From assembly GCF_024519155.1 (NCBI RefSeq), contig NZ_JANIFJ010000003.1, positions 186,001 through 250,000 of the forward strand: a DNA stretch of 64,000 nucleotides, in the 5' to 3' direction. Below the pieces are notes generated by a model, which saw only the letters and a list, made by a program, of their open reading frames with translations, searched no databases and was not told the origin of the DNA. The stretch comes from Mangrovibrevibacter kandeliae (GTDB lineage: Bacteria; Pseudomonadota; Alphaproteobacteria; Rhizobiales; Rhizobiaceae). Position 1 is the stretch's first letter. Each line of letters opens with the position of its first letter. A program made the translations under genes and the position numbers. This document shows, in pieces, positions 10,168 to 19,232 of the stretch.

Positions 10168-10676
10168 CAGAACTCTCCAAATGACGTCGGTGCGAGGGTG
10201 GGGCAGCTAGGCGTCAGCAGCGTGGCGAAGGCAAGAGCCGATGCGGCGTCTGGATCAGCCCTTGACGCGGCTTTCGGATTTCGCTGCCGACGAGCTTACA
10301 GCTAAGTTGCATAAGATAGATTATGGAACATGAAGAAGCCTGCGTAGCGCTTTGAAATGGCTGAGATGCGGACGTGGAGCGATCTCTAGACGCATCGATG
10401 AAAGCAGCTCCGCGTCAGGATAACGCGCAGATCCGAGGTTTCGAGGCCTGACGCTTCCTCGTCCAGCGCCTTCGCGAGGCTTCGTCGACTGGGTCTCCGG
10501 CGCCCGACACCGGGTGCTCCGCCGGCGGCTCGGCCGTCTGATAAACGCAGGCACCGCAGACGATTGGCGCTTCACGATCAGGCTTTCGCCGACAAAACTC
10601 CGGCCGCGTCCAGTCAACGGTCCGGCAGCGGCGGCTGGGCTCGTCCCGTATTGTTGGGCTCGACCGCCGCCGGCGG
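10168..10676. other. 509-bp gap between mazG and the MBL hydrolase gene
   Basis: No convincing coding sequence on either strand. It holds an AT-rich island at about 10291-10330, unusual for this genome, followed by several inverted repeats: GATGCG (10365-10370) with CGCATC (10391-10396), GGAGC (10376-10380) with GCTCC (10407-10411), and GCGTCAGG (10412-10419) with CCTGACGC (10447-10454). The order AT-rich promoter-like stretch, structure, final hairpin would fit a plus-strand small RNA. There is no proper U-tract, so this is only a possibility. Confidence 0.4.
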
Positions 10677-11489
10677 TCAACCGAGGTCGAAGTCGAGAAC
10701 GAGTCCATCATAAGCCGGCTGAACATGCGAGGGCAGCTGGTCGCGGAGCGCCACGTAGTCGAGCGGCGTATGCATGTGCGTCAGGCTTGCTGCGGGCACG
10801 CCGAGACGTTCGACCCAGCCCATTGCCTGGCCCAGCGAGAGATGGCTCGGGTGCTCGCGATATTGCAGCGCGTCGATGACGATGTGCTCCGCGCCGGCGA
10901 TGGCGGCGATGGCGCTCGGCGGGAAGTCGCTGACGTCGCTGCAGTAGGCCAGCGGGCCGATGCGAAAGCCGAGCGAGTGAATGCTGCCGTGCACCTGTTC
11001 AAACGGCAGCACGTCGATCGGCCCGCCCGGGCCATCCACCGTGAAGCGGGCGCCGGCCATGATCTGCACCCAGCGGGCGATCGGCGGATAGTTGCTGTGC
11101 GCCGGCGTTTCGAAGCAGTAGCCGAACGCCTCGGACACCCGGGCGAACGTCGGCGCGTCGGCGTGCACGGGCACTCGATGGTGTTGCGACAGCATGTAGC
11201 CGCGCAGATCGTCGATGCCGTGGATGTGGTCGGCGTGCGGATGCGTCAGGAGGACGGCGTCGAGCCGAGCGACGGCGGCCGAGATCATCTGCTCGCGGAA
11301 GTCCGGGCCGCAGTCGATGACCGCCACGGTCTTTCCATTCGAGCCGATGCGTTCGACGAGCGCCGAGGCGCGGCGGCGGCGATTGCGCGGCTCGGCCGGA
11401 TCGCACGCCCCCCAATCGCCGGTGATCCGTGGAACGCCCGGCGACGACCCGCAGCCGAGGATCGTCACGCGCAGCCGCGGCGGGCTCAC
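10677..11489 (-). CDS. MBL-fold metallo-hydrolase, PhnP-like
   Basis: A 270-residue metallo-beta-lactamase-fold enzyme. It starts with the family hallmark VTILGCGSSPGVPR and carries the metal ligands THPHADHIHG, with further histidines at EQVHGS, DALQYREHPSH and THMHTP. It resembles the PhnP-like phosphodiesterase group, but no phn genes are nearby and the substrate is unknown. The start is GTG, 16 bp after the tatD stop, so it is the last gene of the metG-tatD unit. A GC-rich hairpin (10663-10679) overlaps its stop codon but lacks a U-run. Confidence 0.85.
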   Translation of the reverse strand: MSPPRLRVTILGCGSSPGVPRITGDWGACDPAEPRNRRRRASALVERIGSNGKTVAVIDCGPDFREQMISAAVARLDAVLLTHPHADHIHGIDDLRGYMLSQHHRVPVHADAPTFARVSEAFGYCFETPAHSNYPPIARWVQIMAGARFTVDGPGGPIDVLPFEQVHGSIHSLGFRIGPLAYCSDVSDFPPSAIAAIAGAEHIVIDALQYREHPSHLSLGQAMGWVERLGVPAASLTHMHTPLDYVALRDQLPSHVQPAYDGLVLDFDLG

Positions 11490-11505
11490 GATGCCGCTCG
11501 AGCGA

Positions 11506-12306
11506 TCATGCCGACCTCGGATCCGGCACCTTCGAAAACAGCCGGAAGAAGCTGTCGCTCGTCTGCCGGGCGAAGTCGGCGATCTCCAGGCCCTTCACCT
11601 CGGCCAGAACCTCCGCCGTGTGGCGCGTGTAGCCGGGCTCGTTGCGCTTGCCCCTATACGGAGGCGGCGCGAGATAGGGTGCGTCGGTCTCGACCAGCAT
11701 CCGCTCCATCGGAACGTCCGCGGCGATGGCCCGCAGTTCCTCGGACTTCTTGAAGGCGGCGATGCCCGAGAACGAGACGTAGCCGCCGAGCGATAGCCCG
11801 GTCTCGGCAAGCGCCCGGCCGGAGGAGAAGCAGTGGAGCACGAAGGGGAAGGCACCCTCGCCCGTCTCCTCGCGCAGGATCTGCGCCATGTCCTCGTCGG
11901 CATCGCGCGCGTGGATCACCAGCGGCAGCCCGGTCTGGCGCGCGGCGCGGATATGGGTGCGGAACACGCGCGCCTGCACGTCGCGCGGCGCCTTATCGTA
12001 GAAATAGTCGAGCCCGGCCTCTCCGATGGCGACGATCTTCGGCGCCGCCGCCAGCCGGACGAGCTCGTCGGTCGTCACGTCGGGCTCTTCCGCGGCCTGA
12101 TGCGGATGCGTGCCGACCGAGGCATAGACGTTCGGGTAGCGCTCGGTGAGCGCGACGAGGTCGGCGAGGCGCCGCACGCGCGTCGAGATCGTCACCATCA
12201 GCTTCACGCCGTTCGCATCGGCACGTGCAATCAGCGCGTCGCGATCCGCCTCGAAATCCGGGAAGTCGAGATGGCAGTGGCTGTCGACCAGGAACACGTC
12301 GTCCAT
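11506..12306 (-). CDS. tatD: TatD-family metal-dependent deoxyribonuclease
   Basis: A 266-residue TIM-barrel hydrolase. Metal ligands seen are the N-terminal DSHCHLDF, the glutamate in AIGEAGLDYFYD, histidines in PLVIHARDAD and VLHCFSSG, and the aspartate of LVETDAPYL. TatD enzymes are 3'-5' exonucleases on damaged DNA or RNA, or related hydrolases. Its ATG shares one base with the metG stop (TGATG), which indicates translational coupling. Confidence 0.94.
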   Translation of the reverse strand: MDDVFLVDSHCHLDFPDFEADRDALIARADANGVKLMVTISTRVRRLADLVALTERYPNVYASVGTHPHQAAEEPDVTTDELVRLAAAPKIVAIGEAGLDYFYDKAPRDVQARVFRTHIRAARQTGLPLVIHARDADEDMAQILREETGEGAFPFVLHCFSSGRALAETGLSLGGYVSFSGIAAFKKSEELRAIAADVPMERMLVETDAPYLAPPPYRGKRNEPGYTRHTAEVLAEVKGLEIADFARQTSDSFFRLFSKVPDPRSA

Positions 12307-13853
12307 CAGCCCGCCTCGGCCTCCGGCTCGACATAGCGCGGAAACACCGGCTGCGGTGCCGGCAGCGCCCGACCGGGCGGCAGGCCGCGATCCGGGGTCA
12401 GCTCGCTAAACGAGCGCTCGTCCTCCGGCACGCCGAGCGCGGCAAGCAGCCGCCCCGCGCCATCGGGCACGAACGGCTGCAGAAGGATGCCGACGCGCCG
12501 CATGATCTCCGCGGTGACGTAGAGCACCGTCGCCATGCGCGCCGGGTCGCTCTTGCGCAGCGCCCAGGGCTCCTGCGCCGCAAAATAGCGGTTGGCGTCG
12601 GCCACCACCTGGAAGGCGGCGGCGAGGATGGCGTGCAGCTCCTGCGTCTCGACGGCGAGGCGCGCGCGCGTCAGCAAGGCGCCGCTCGCCGCCAGCATAG
12701 TCTCGTCGGCTTCGGAGAAGGCGCCGGGTTGCGGCACCCTGCCCTCGCAGTGCTTGGCGATCATCGACAGCGAGCGCTGCGCGAGATTGCCGAGATCGTT
12801 GGCGAGGTCCGAGTTGGTGCGGTTGACGATCGCCTCGTGTGAGTAACTGCCGTCCTGGCCGAACGGCACCTCGCGCAGCAGGAAGTAGCGCAGCTGGTCG
12901 AGCCCGTAGGTCTCGATCAGCGCGAAGGGATCGATGACGTTGCCGACCGACTTCGACATCTTCTCCCCGCGGTTGAACAGGAAGCCGTGTGCGAAGACGC
13001 GCTTGGGCAGCTCCAGCCCCGCGGACAGAAGGAAGGCCGGCCAGTAGACTGCGTGGAAGCGGACGATGTCCTTGCCGATGACGTGGAGGTCGGCGGGCCA
13101 GAAGTGGCTGCGCGGCCCCTCGTCCGGGTAACCGGTCGCGGTCAGGTAGTTGGTCAGCGCGTCGACCCAGACGTACATCACATGGTCGTCGGCGTCCGGA
13201 ACGGGAATGCCCCAGTCGAAGGTGGTGCGGGAAATCGACAGGTCGCGCAGCCCGGACCTGACGAAGGACACGACCTCGTTGCGCCGCTCGGTCGGACCGA
13301 CGAAGTCCGGGTGCGACTCGTAATGGGCGAGCAGCCGCTCCTGGAAGGCGGAGAGACGGAAGAAATAGCTGTCCTCCTCCACCCATTCGACCGGCGTGCC
13401 CTGTGGCCCGTAGCGCTTGCCGTCCTCGCGCAGGCTGGTCTCGTCTTCGGCGTAGTAGGCCTCGTCGCGAACCGAGTACCAGCCCGAATAGCTGTCGCGG
13501 TAGATGTCGCCGGCCGCCTCCATGCGGCGCCAGATGTCCTGGCTTGCGGCGTAATGGCGCGGCTCGGTGGTGCGGATGAAGTCGTCGTTGGTGCCGCCGA
13601 GCGCGGCGGCCATGCGCTTGAACTCGCCGGCATTGCGCTCGGCGAGATCCTGCACGGGAAGGCCCTGGTCGCGCGCCGTCTGCAGCATCTTGATGCCGTG
13701 CTCGTCGGTGCCGGTCAGGAAGAAGACGTCGTAGCCGTCCAGCCGCTTGAACCGGGCGATCGCATCGGTCGCAATCAGCTCATAGGCGTGGCCGATGTGC
13801 GGCTTGCCGTTCGGATAGGAGATCGCGGTGGTGATGTAAAAAGGTTCGGCCAT
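12306..13853 (-). CDS. metG: Methionyl-tRNA synthetase
   Basis: A 515-residue class I aminoacyl-tRNA synthetase that charges tRNA-Met. HIGH is at 19-22 (KPHIGHAYE) and KMSKS at about 297 ([10 protein letters not shown]), with an alpha-helical anticodon-binding domain behind. The connecting segment at about 120-165 has no cysteine pairs, so this is the compact form without a zinc knuckle. It also lacks the C-terminal dimerisation (Trbp111-like) domain. It sits between holB and tatD on the same strand, 102 bp after holB. Confidence 0.97.
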   Translation of the reverse strand: MAEPFYITTAISYPNGKPHIGHAYELIATDAIARFKRLDGYDVFFLTGTDEHGIKMLQTARDQGLPVQDLAERNAGEFKRMAAALGGTNDDFIRTTEPRHYAASQDIWRRMEAAGDIYRDSYSGWYSVRDEAYYAEDETSLREDGKRYGPQGTPVEWVEEDSYFFRLSAFQERLLAHYESHPDFVGPTERRNEVVSFVRSGLRDLSISRTTFDWGIPVPDADDHVMYVWVDALTNYLTATGYPDEGPRSHFWPADLHVIGKDIVRFHAVYWPAFLLSAGLELPKRVFAHGFLFNRGEKMSKSVGNVIDPFALIETYGLDQLRYFLLREVPFGQDGSYSHEAIVNRTNSDLANDLGNLAQRSLSMIAKHCEGRVPQPGAFSEADETMLAASGALLTRARLAVETQELHAILAAAFQVVADANRYFAAQEPWALRKSDPARMATVLYVTAEIMRRVGILLQPFVPDGAGRLLAALGVPEDERSFSELTPDRGLPPGRALPAPQPVFPRYVEPEAEAG

Positions 13854-13955
13854 CGTCCGGCAGGTTCGTCAAAGGTGCTCGCCCCTGCCACATAGGCCAT
13901 CCCTCCCCGCGCCTCAATGCGAAAGCCGCCGCTGCAACGCGTCCGCCGTGCGCCC

Positions 13956-14999
13956 TCAGCTGTCCGACGGCGCGGCGGCCGACCGCAATTCGGCCAGACC
14001 GGCAAAGAAGCTGAGGAGCGTCTGCTTGCGATCGAGATTGTAGGCGGCGGCCTCGGCGAAGCGGTTGCGCTCGGCGCGCCAGAACTCGGCGAGCCTTGCA
14101 GCCCCCGCGGCGTCCTCGACGAGCCGCGCCTCCGCCTCCTCGGCCAGCGCCCGGAACAGGCCTTCGACGAGGAGGTCATGGGCGCTTTCGCGGCCCTTCA
14201 AGACGAGCGCGTCGGCCACGGCATGGATCTCGCTCCATTCCGGCTGCGGCGCGGCGTAGAGCCGGCGCAGCCGCTCCTCGACCTCCAGTCCGCCGCTGAG
14301 CGCCATGGCGATGGCCGTGCGCACGCTGCCCTCGGCAAGCGCGGCCGCGCGCTGGGCCTCGCCGGGATCGATCGCCACCGGCAGATCCGCCAACACCGTC
14401 GCCAGCGTCGCCTCGTCGAGCGGCTCGAAGCGCAGCACCCGGCAGCGGGAGCGGATGGTGGGCAGGATGCGGCCCGGTGCGTGGTTGACGATCAGGAACA
14501 CCGATCGCGCCGGTGGCTCCTCCAGGATCTTCAGAAGCGCGTTGGCGGCGCTGCGGTTCATATCGTCCGCCGGATCGACGATTGCGACCCGCCAGGCGTC
14601 GCGCCCTGTCGTCGCGTGGAAGAAGCGGTTCAGCCGGCGCACCTCGTCGACCGTGATCTGGGTGCGAAAGCCGCTGCCGCGGTCGACCGGTGGCCGGGCG
14701 ATGTGCAGGAGATTCGGATGGCTGCCCTGGGCGATCTGCCGCCGCACGGCGGCGGCCGTCGGTGGATCGGCGTCCGGCGGTGTCAGCAGTGCGCGGGCGA
14801 ACTCGAAGGCGCTCGTCGCCTTGCCGATCCCCCGAGGGCCCTGGAAGAGCCAGGCGTGGTGCAGCCGGCCCGCGGCGCGTGCGGCAGCCAGCGCCTGCCG
14901 TGGCTCGGCATGGCCGCGCACCCTGCAGGTTTCGGCGGGGCCGGGAATGCCGTCGAGCGTGTCGTGCTGCTCCGGCGCCAGAGCCTCGCTGGAACTCAC
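13956..14999 (-). CDS. holB: DNA polymerase III delta-prime subunit
   Basis: A 347-residue clamp-loader subunit. The N-terminal AAA+-like domain has the degenerate P-loop GPRGIGKAT, then the sensor segments VAIVDPADDMN and NALLKILEEPP typical of delta-prime. Delta-prime is the rigid stator that helps load the beta clamp during replication. No zinc-module cysteines are obvious. The GTG start overlaps the tmk stop by 4 nt (GTGA), the usual tmk-holB coupling. Confidence 0.93.
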   Translation of the reverse strand: MSSSEALAPEQHDTLDGIPGPAETCRVRGHAEPRQALAAARAAGRLHHAWLFQGPRGIGKATSAFEFARALLTPPDADPPTAAAVRRQIAQGSHPNLLHIARPPVDRGSGFRTQITVDEVRRLNRFFHATTGRDAWRVAIVDPADDMNRSAANALLKILEEPPARSVFLIVNHAPGRILPTIRSRCRVLRFEPLDEATLATVLADLPVAIDPGEAQRAAALAEGSVRTAIAMALSGGLEVEERLRRLYAAPQPEWSEIHAVADALVLKGRESAHDLLVEGLFRALAEEAEARLVEDAAGAARLAEFWRAERNRFAEAAAYNLDRKQTLLSFFAGLAELRSAAAPSDS

Positions 15000-15715
15000 G
15001 CGCCGCCGGCGCCCTGTACGGCCGCGCCGAGCGAATGGCCCACACGCTCGAGGCGGTGGGCCGAGAGACGATCTTCGACGATGCGGGCGATCTCGTCAGC
15101 CACGGCGTTCACCGGCTGGCGGGCGTCGACCACCACGCAGCGGTCGCTCTCCATCTCCGCGATGCCGAGGAAACCGCGGCGCCGGCTTTCGTGGACGGCG
15201 ACGTCCTCCTTCTCGAAGCGGTCCGGCAGAGCCTTGCCGCGGCGCGCGGCGGCGCGGCGTAGCCCATCCGCAGCCGGCAGGTCGAGCACGATCGTGAGGT
15301 CCGGATAGACGCCGGACAGCGCGGCGCGCTCGAGACAGTCGAGGAGTTCGGTGTCCATGTCCGAACCGAGGCCCTGATAGACGCGGGTGGAATCGTGGAA
15401 CCGGTCGCTGATGACGATGCGCCCGGCCTCCAGCGCCGGCCGAATCAGCTGCGCCACGTGGTCGGCGCGCGCCGCAGCGAAGAGGATCGCTTCGACCTCT
15501 TCGCCAAAGGCCTCCGCCGCGCCCGACAGGATGACGTAGCGCAGCGCGTCCGCGCCGGGCGATCCGCCCGGTTCGCGGGTCGTCACGACGTCCCTGCCCT
15601 CCTCCCGCAGCCAGCCGGCCAGCCGCTCGATCTGCGTAGTCTTGCCGCTGCCTTCGCCACCTTCGAAGGTGATGAAGAAGCCCGGCACGGACTGGGATGA
15701 CAGGGAGGCGTCCAT
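14996..15715 (-). CDS. tmk: Thymidylate kinase
   Basis: A 239-residue kinase converting dTMP to dTDP. The P-loop FEGGEGSGKTTQ, the DR(F/Y)-type segment ISDRFHDSTRVYQG and the TREPGG motif are present. The LID segment contains several arginines (RRAAARRGK). It is slightly longer than the usual ~210 residues because of a C-terminal extension. It sits 24 bp after the carboxypeptidase-homologue gene and is translationally coupled to holB. Confidence 0.96.
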   Translation of the reverse strand: MDASLSSQSVPGFFITFEGGEGSGKTTQIERLAGWLREEGRDVVTTREPGGSPGADALRYVILSGAAEAFGEEVEAILFAAARADHVAQLIRPALEAGRIVISDRFHDSTRVYQGLGSDMDTELLDCLERAALSGVYPDLTIVLDLPAADGLRRAAARRGKALPDRFEKEDVAVHESRRRGFLGIAEMESDRCVVVDARQPVNAVADEIARIVEDRLSAHRLERVGHSLGAAVQGAGGA

Positions 15716-15739
15716 CGCCGATGTCGACCTTGATACTCG

Positions 15740-16942
15740 TTACAGCGTCTTCAGCCAGCCGAAGGCGAGTTCGCCGACCGCGTCAAGCGCACGTTCGGAG
15801 AAACTGCCCTGGGGCACGGCTTCGGCAGCATAAAGCGGGCGGCTGACGCTCGCCAGGCCGCCGATGCGCAGCACCAGGGTGCCGACCTGCTCGCCGGCGG
15901 CCACCGGCGCCTGCAGCGGCTCGTCATATTGGATGTGTGCGCTCACGCTCTGCGGCGCGTCCGTCGGAATGTAGGCGACGATCGGGTCCTGCACGACAAG
16001 ACCGACGCCGTTCGCTGCGCCGCCGAAGATCTCGGCGCTGCCCACGCGATCGCCCGGCCTGAAGAGCTGGGCGCGGCGAAAGCTCGTCGCCGCCCAGGCC
16101 ATCATGCGGCGGGACTCGTCGGTGCGGTCCTTCAGGCTCGGCAGGCCGCTCATTGCCAGGTAGGTGAGGCGCGGACCGGCTTCGGTGACGCCGAGGAGCG
16201 CATAGCCAGAAGCCTCCGTGTAGCCGGTGCCCATGCCGGTCGCGCCCTGATCCAGCGACAGGAGCGGATTCCGGTTGCGCTGGAAGATGTTGTTCCACTC
16301 GAAGCTCGGCTCCGAGTAGATCTTGTAGAGCTCCGGGTAGGTGGTGCGGATGTGCCGGGCGAGGAGGACGAGGTCGCGGACCGTGACCTGCTGACCTTCG
16401 GCCGGCAGGCCAGTCGGATTGACGAACACCGAATCCGTCAGGCCGATCTCCACCGCGCGCTGGTTCATCAGCTTTGCGAAGGCCGCCTCCGAGCCCGCCA
16501 TGCCCTCGGCAATGGCGATGCAGGCGTCGTTGGCCGCCTGTACGATCGCGCCACGGATCAGCGCGCCGAGCGGCACCATCGAGTTGACCTTGGCGAACAT
16601 CGTCGAGGTGCCCGAGGGCGCGCCGCCGGTACGCCAGGCGTGCTCGGTGACCTTGAACTCCTGGTCGAGGGTCAGCTTGCCCGAGCGGATCGCCTCGAAC
16701 ACCACCTCCATCGTCATGAGCTTGGCGAGCGAGGCCGGCGGAAACGGCTTTCTGGCGTTCTTCTCGTAGAGGATCGCGCCCGTCTCGCCGTCGACGATCA
16801 GCGCTTCCTCGGCGGTCGTTGCGAGCATCGCCGCCGCCGCCGCCGCGGCCGGCTCGGCCGCTCCGGCTCTGGCGGGAATCGCAACGTCGAGGCAGAGGAT
16901 AGTCGCGGCGATCAGCGATCGGATGAACTGTCTCTGCGGCAT
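15740..16942 (-). CDS. D-alanyl-D-alanine carboxypeptidase homologue (S11 family) with degenerate motifs
   Basis: A 400-residue exported protein: signal peptide about 1-27 (ends PARAGA), S11 penicillin-binding domain about 42-280, then a C-terminal beta-rich domain. The catalytic SxxK is intact (S71-L-A-K74). The SxN motif reads A136-A-N138, so its serine is replaced. The KTG motif reads G238-T-G within GMGTGYT, so its lysine is replaced. Active DD-carboxypeptidases normally keep all three. It may be catalytically weak, have altered specificity, or act structurally on peptidoglycan. It lies between rlpA and tmk, all on the minus strand. Confidence 0.88.
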   Translation of the reverse strand: MPQRQFIRSLIAATILCLDVAIPARAGAAEPAAAAAAAMLATTAEEALIVDGETGAILYEKNARKPFPPASLAKLMTMEVVFEAIRSGKLTLDQEFKVTEHAWRTGGAPSGTSTMFAKVNSMVPLGALIRGAIVQAANDACIAIAEGMAGSEAAFAKLMNQRAVEIGLTDSVFVNPTGLPAEGQQVTVRDLVLLARHIRTTYPELYKIYSEPSFEWNNIFQRNRNPLLSLDQGATGMGTGYTEASGYALLGVTEAGPRLTYLAMSGLPSLKDRTDESRRMMAWAATSFRRAQLFRPGDRVGSAEIFGGAANGVGLVVQDPIVAYIPTDAPQSVSAHIQYDEPLQAPVAAGEQVGTLVLRIGGLASVSRPLYAAEAVPQGSFSERALDAVGELAFGWLKTL

Positions 16943-17043
16943 GCAAACCCGGCTCGATCGCGCTGTATCCGACCTGTCAGGCCATCATAGCAGATCGCCG
17001 CCCCTCAGTGACAGATCGATCCATTGAGCAATCCGCGGCTTTT

Positions 17044-18207
17044 TCAGTCGTCGCGCAGGATGAAGGCGTCGCTCGCGCCCGCCGCCCACAGCGCCTGCAG
17101 CACCGAATTGGCGTCGTCGGTCGACGACAGAGCGAGATCGAGCGACCGCGTCCCGTCGCCGAGCATGTCCTCGGTGAGAAGCCCGTGACCCCTCGATGCG
17201 CGACGCACCTGGGCGAGCACGCCGGGGTTCGAAATGGTGCCGAGGGTGATGTGGACGGTGCCGGCATCGGTGGACTGCGAACGGGCGGCAGCGACCGGCG
17301 CGGCACCGAGGGACAGGAGCGCCCTCGCCGCTCCGCCGCGAGGCGCATCCGGGGCGAAGGAGGCCGAATAGGCCGTCCGCGCCGCCGCCTGCTTGTCGGC
17401 GGCAAGGTCCTGCTGGATCAGGCTGGCGATGTCGACGCCGCCGTTGCCGAGCGCCTCCAGCGGGCGCACGCCCGGCAGGCGGCTTGCCTGCGCCGGCGTG
17501 GCGTAGGCGGTGGCGGCCGGCGCGGCGGGCGCATCGTTCTGCGCGATCATCACGCCGGTCGGCAGGCCGTCATTGATCGGGCTGGCATCGCCCGGCCGGT
17601 AGGAGGCCATCAGCATCGGCGTGTCGTCACCTTCGAGCGGCGCGCGCCCGACATAGTCGACCTGCACCTCCGCGACGCCGTGATGCTTGAAGTGCAGCAT
17701 CTCGGCTGCCCGTTCGGACACGTCGATGACCCGGCCATGGGCGTAGGGGCCGCGATCGTTGACCCGTACCATGATCGACTCGCCCGTCGATTTGTTGGTG
17801 ACGCGGGCGTAGGACGGGAGCGGGAAGGTCGGATGCGCGGCCGAGAGGCCGTACATGTCGTAGACCTCGCCGTTGGCGGTCAGGCGCCCGTGGAAGTTGG
17901 AGCCGTACCAGGATGCGTCTCCTGCCTTCGAGTAGCCCGGCTGCTCCTTCGGGTAGTACCACTTGCCGCGAACCTTGTAGGGCTTGCCGACCTGCTCGCG
18001 ACCGCCGCCCTTGCGCACCCGCTTGGTGGCGGTGACGCGGGGGCTGGCCTTCACGCCCATGTCCCTCTCGAGAAACGGCTTCGACTTGTCGAGCGGCGCC
18101 GCCTCGTCGTGCGTCGACGACGCCGACTGGCAGCCAGCCGACGCGAGGCAGGCAAAGGCTGCGGACACGAACAGGACGCGTCGCGTTGCAACCGCGAATT
18201 CGGGCAT
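17044..18207 (-). CDS. rlpA: RlpA-family septal-ring lytic transglycosylase, lipoprotein
   Basis: A 387-residue lipoprotein from the ATG at 18207, which has GAGGGGA at a good distance; an in-frame ATG 21 bp upstream has none. The signal peptide ends in the lipobox LASAGC (C26). The double-psi beta-barrel spans about 95-185, with GDASWYG, the RLTANGE segment and the catalytic-site NDRGPYAHGRVIDVS. The C-terminal 70 residues (from AGTVHITLGT) look like a diverged SPOR-type fold that would target denuded glycan at the septum. RlpA cleaves naked glycan strands during daughter-cell separation. It heads a minus-strand wall and replication cluster. Confidence 0.9.
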   Translation of the reverse strand: MPEFAVATRRVLFVSAAFACLASAGCQSASSTHDEAAPLDKSKPFLERDMGVKASPRVTATKRVRKGGGREQVGKPYKVRGKWYYPKEQPGYSKAGDASWYGSNFHGRLTANGEVYDMYGLSAAHPTFPLPSYARVTNKSTGESIMVRVNDRGPYAHGRVIDVSERAAEMLHFKHHGVAEVQVDYVGRAPLEGDDTPMLMASYRPGDASPINDGLPTGVMIAQNDAPAAPAATAYATPAQASRLPGVRPLEALGNGGVDIASLIQQDLAADKQAAARTAYSASFAPDAPRGGAARALLSLGAAPVAAARSQSTDAGTVHITLGTISNPGVLAQVRRASRGHGLLTEDMLGDGTRSLDLALSSTDDANSVLQALWAAGASDAFILRDD

Positions 18208-18671
18208 GCGGATTGTTCCCCTCGGCATGTCGTCTTGGAGAGACGCGTGGTCCCCTTGCCCCTCTCCTCGCCGCCGGACCTTAAGCGGGGATTAACAGCC
18301 GGGGCAACCGTCCCGGCGCGTGATCGCCCGATGTTAGGGCTTGTGGCGAAACCTTGACTGTTGCCGGCCAGCGACAGCGATCGCGGCAACGGCAGCACGA
18401 ACATGCCGGCGATGTGCGGGGACTTCACCGTGCGGCTAGGGATCGCCCGATGCACCGCATTGTGTGAGACGCCAAGATCTTGGCACCGGTGCAAGCCGCC
18501 ACGAGTTTCAGCGTGGCGTCTCACGGCAGCCGCTGAACAAGCGCCGCATTTCCGCCGCGGGAATGCCATTTTCCCTTCGCCCGGCGTCTTGAGATCACAT
18601 ATTGTTACAGGCGCAGATTCCGGTCTCTCACCTTGCCTTCGCGGTGTCAGCGCCAGTAAGGAGACGGAGCG
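18208..18671. other. rlpA-tRNA-Ser intergenic region
   Basis: About 460 bp between divergent rlpA and tRNA-Ser with no supported protein gene. It holds a 12-nt direct repeat, GATCGCCCGATG, at 18322-18333 and 18441-18452, and the long palindromic element listed next. Promoters for both flanking genes should be here. Apparent minus-strand frames entering the tRNA are antisense artefacts. Confidence 0.55.
18464..18524. repeat. 61-nt palindromic element upstream of tRNA-Ser
   Basis: Perfect 11-nt inverted arms, GTGAGACGCCA (18464-18474) and TGGCGTCTCAC (18514-18524), enclose three alternative shorter palindromes: CCAAGATCTTGG, GCACCGGTGC and GCCACG/CGTGGC. No U-run follows on either strand, so it is not a standard terminator. 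I see no second full copy in the window. It could be a structured RNA, an operator or a dispersed palindromic repeat. Confidence 0.5.
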
Positions 18672-18761
18672 GGATGGGTGGCCGAGTGGTTGAAGGCACC
18701 GGTCTTGAAAACCGGCGAAGGTGAAAGCCTTCCGTGGGTTCGAATCCCACCCCATCCGCCA
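18672..18761 (+). tRNA. tRNA-Ser (anticodon UGA)
   Basis: A 90-nt class II tRNA with encoded CCA. The acceptor stem pairs GGATGGG with CCCATCC, discriminator G. The anticodon stem CCGGT/ACCGG encloses the loop CTTGAAA with anticodon TGA. A long variable arm, diagnostic of tRNA-Ser, follows, then the T arm GTGGG-TTCGAAT-CCCAC. It reads UCA and other UCN codons. Confidence 0.98.
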
Positions 18762-19232
18762 CCGCATCAGGCTCAGGCAAAGGCTGTGCCGCTGTCTTCG
18801 CGGGGCCTTTCGTGCCTCGGCATCCTGCGCGTCGACGGGATGCTAACGCTGCCTCGCGCAGCGGCGCGGCGGTGGCGACGGTGACGTCGCACCCGGCGCG
18901 ATTGCCCCCCGATCCGCAGGGTACGACGGGCACGGCTGAATCCTCATGATCCGCACGCCCCCGACCCCGGGCAGGCCATCGCGGCACAACGTCGGGACAC
19001 GCCCGTGACAGGATCTCCGATCGCAGATCCCACGAGTGTGTGGCATCCGCCGCCTCTCGTACATGGAAGCAGTCTCGTCCCGCACGGACGCGTCCGGGAT
19101 CGGGACGCGCAGGTCTGGAGCCCGGTCGTCGGGCTCGCCGGGCCTGCAGCGAGCACGCCTTGGTCCTTTTTGGACACCGACGCAGGCTGCGATCCGTGCC
19201 TCTGCCGGCCGGTGCGGTCTAGACCAGGACCG
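18762..19232. other. tRNA-Ser-pcs gap
   Basis: About 470 bp of GC-rich DNA between tRNA-Ser and the convergent pcs gene. Apart from the terminator-like stem at its start I see no gene, no strong terminator for pcs and no repeat. In particular there is no integrase or att-like copy of the tRNA 3' end, so the tRNA is not visibly used as an integration site. Confidence 0.55.
18779..18810 (+). terminator. Possible terminator of tRNA-Ser
   Basis: AAAGGC (18779-18784) pairs with GCCTTT (18805-18810) around an inner CCGC/GCGG stem. It begins 17 nt after the tRNA. The T residues are within the stem and there is no following U-run, so termination strength is uncertain. Confidence 0.35.

Noticed and set aside
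10415-10726. Minus-strand frame between the MBL gene and mazG
   Set aside because: No ribosome site, low-complexity serine/arginine composition, and it runs into the MBL gene in another frame.
18322-18452. GATCGCCCGATG direct repeat as start of a repeat array
   Set aside because: Only two copies 119 bp apart; no regular spacing, so not a CRISPR or tandem array.
18051-18987. Minus-strand frames containing GWDSNPRKAFTFAGF
   Set aside because: Antisense translation of tRNA-Ser, not a protein.
18672-19232. Possible integration site at tRNA-Ser
   Set aside because: No integrase gene, no duplicated tRNA 3' end and no shift in gene content downstream.
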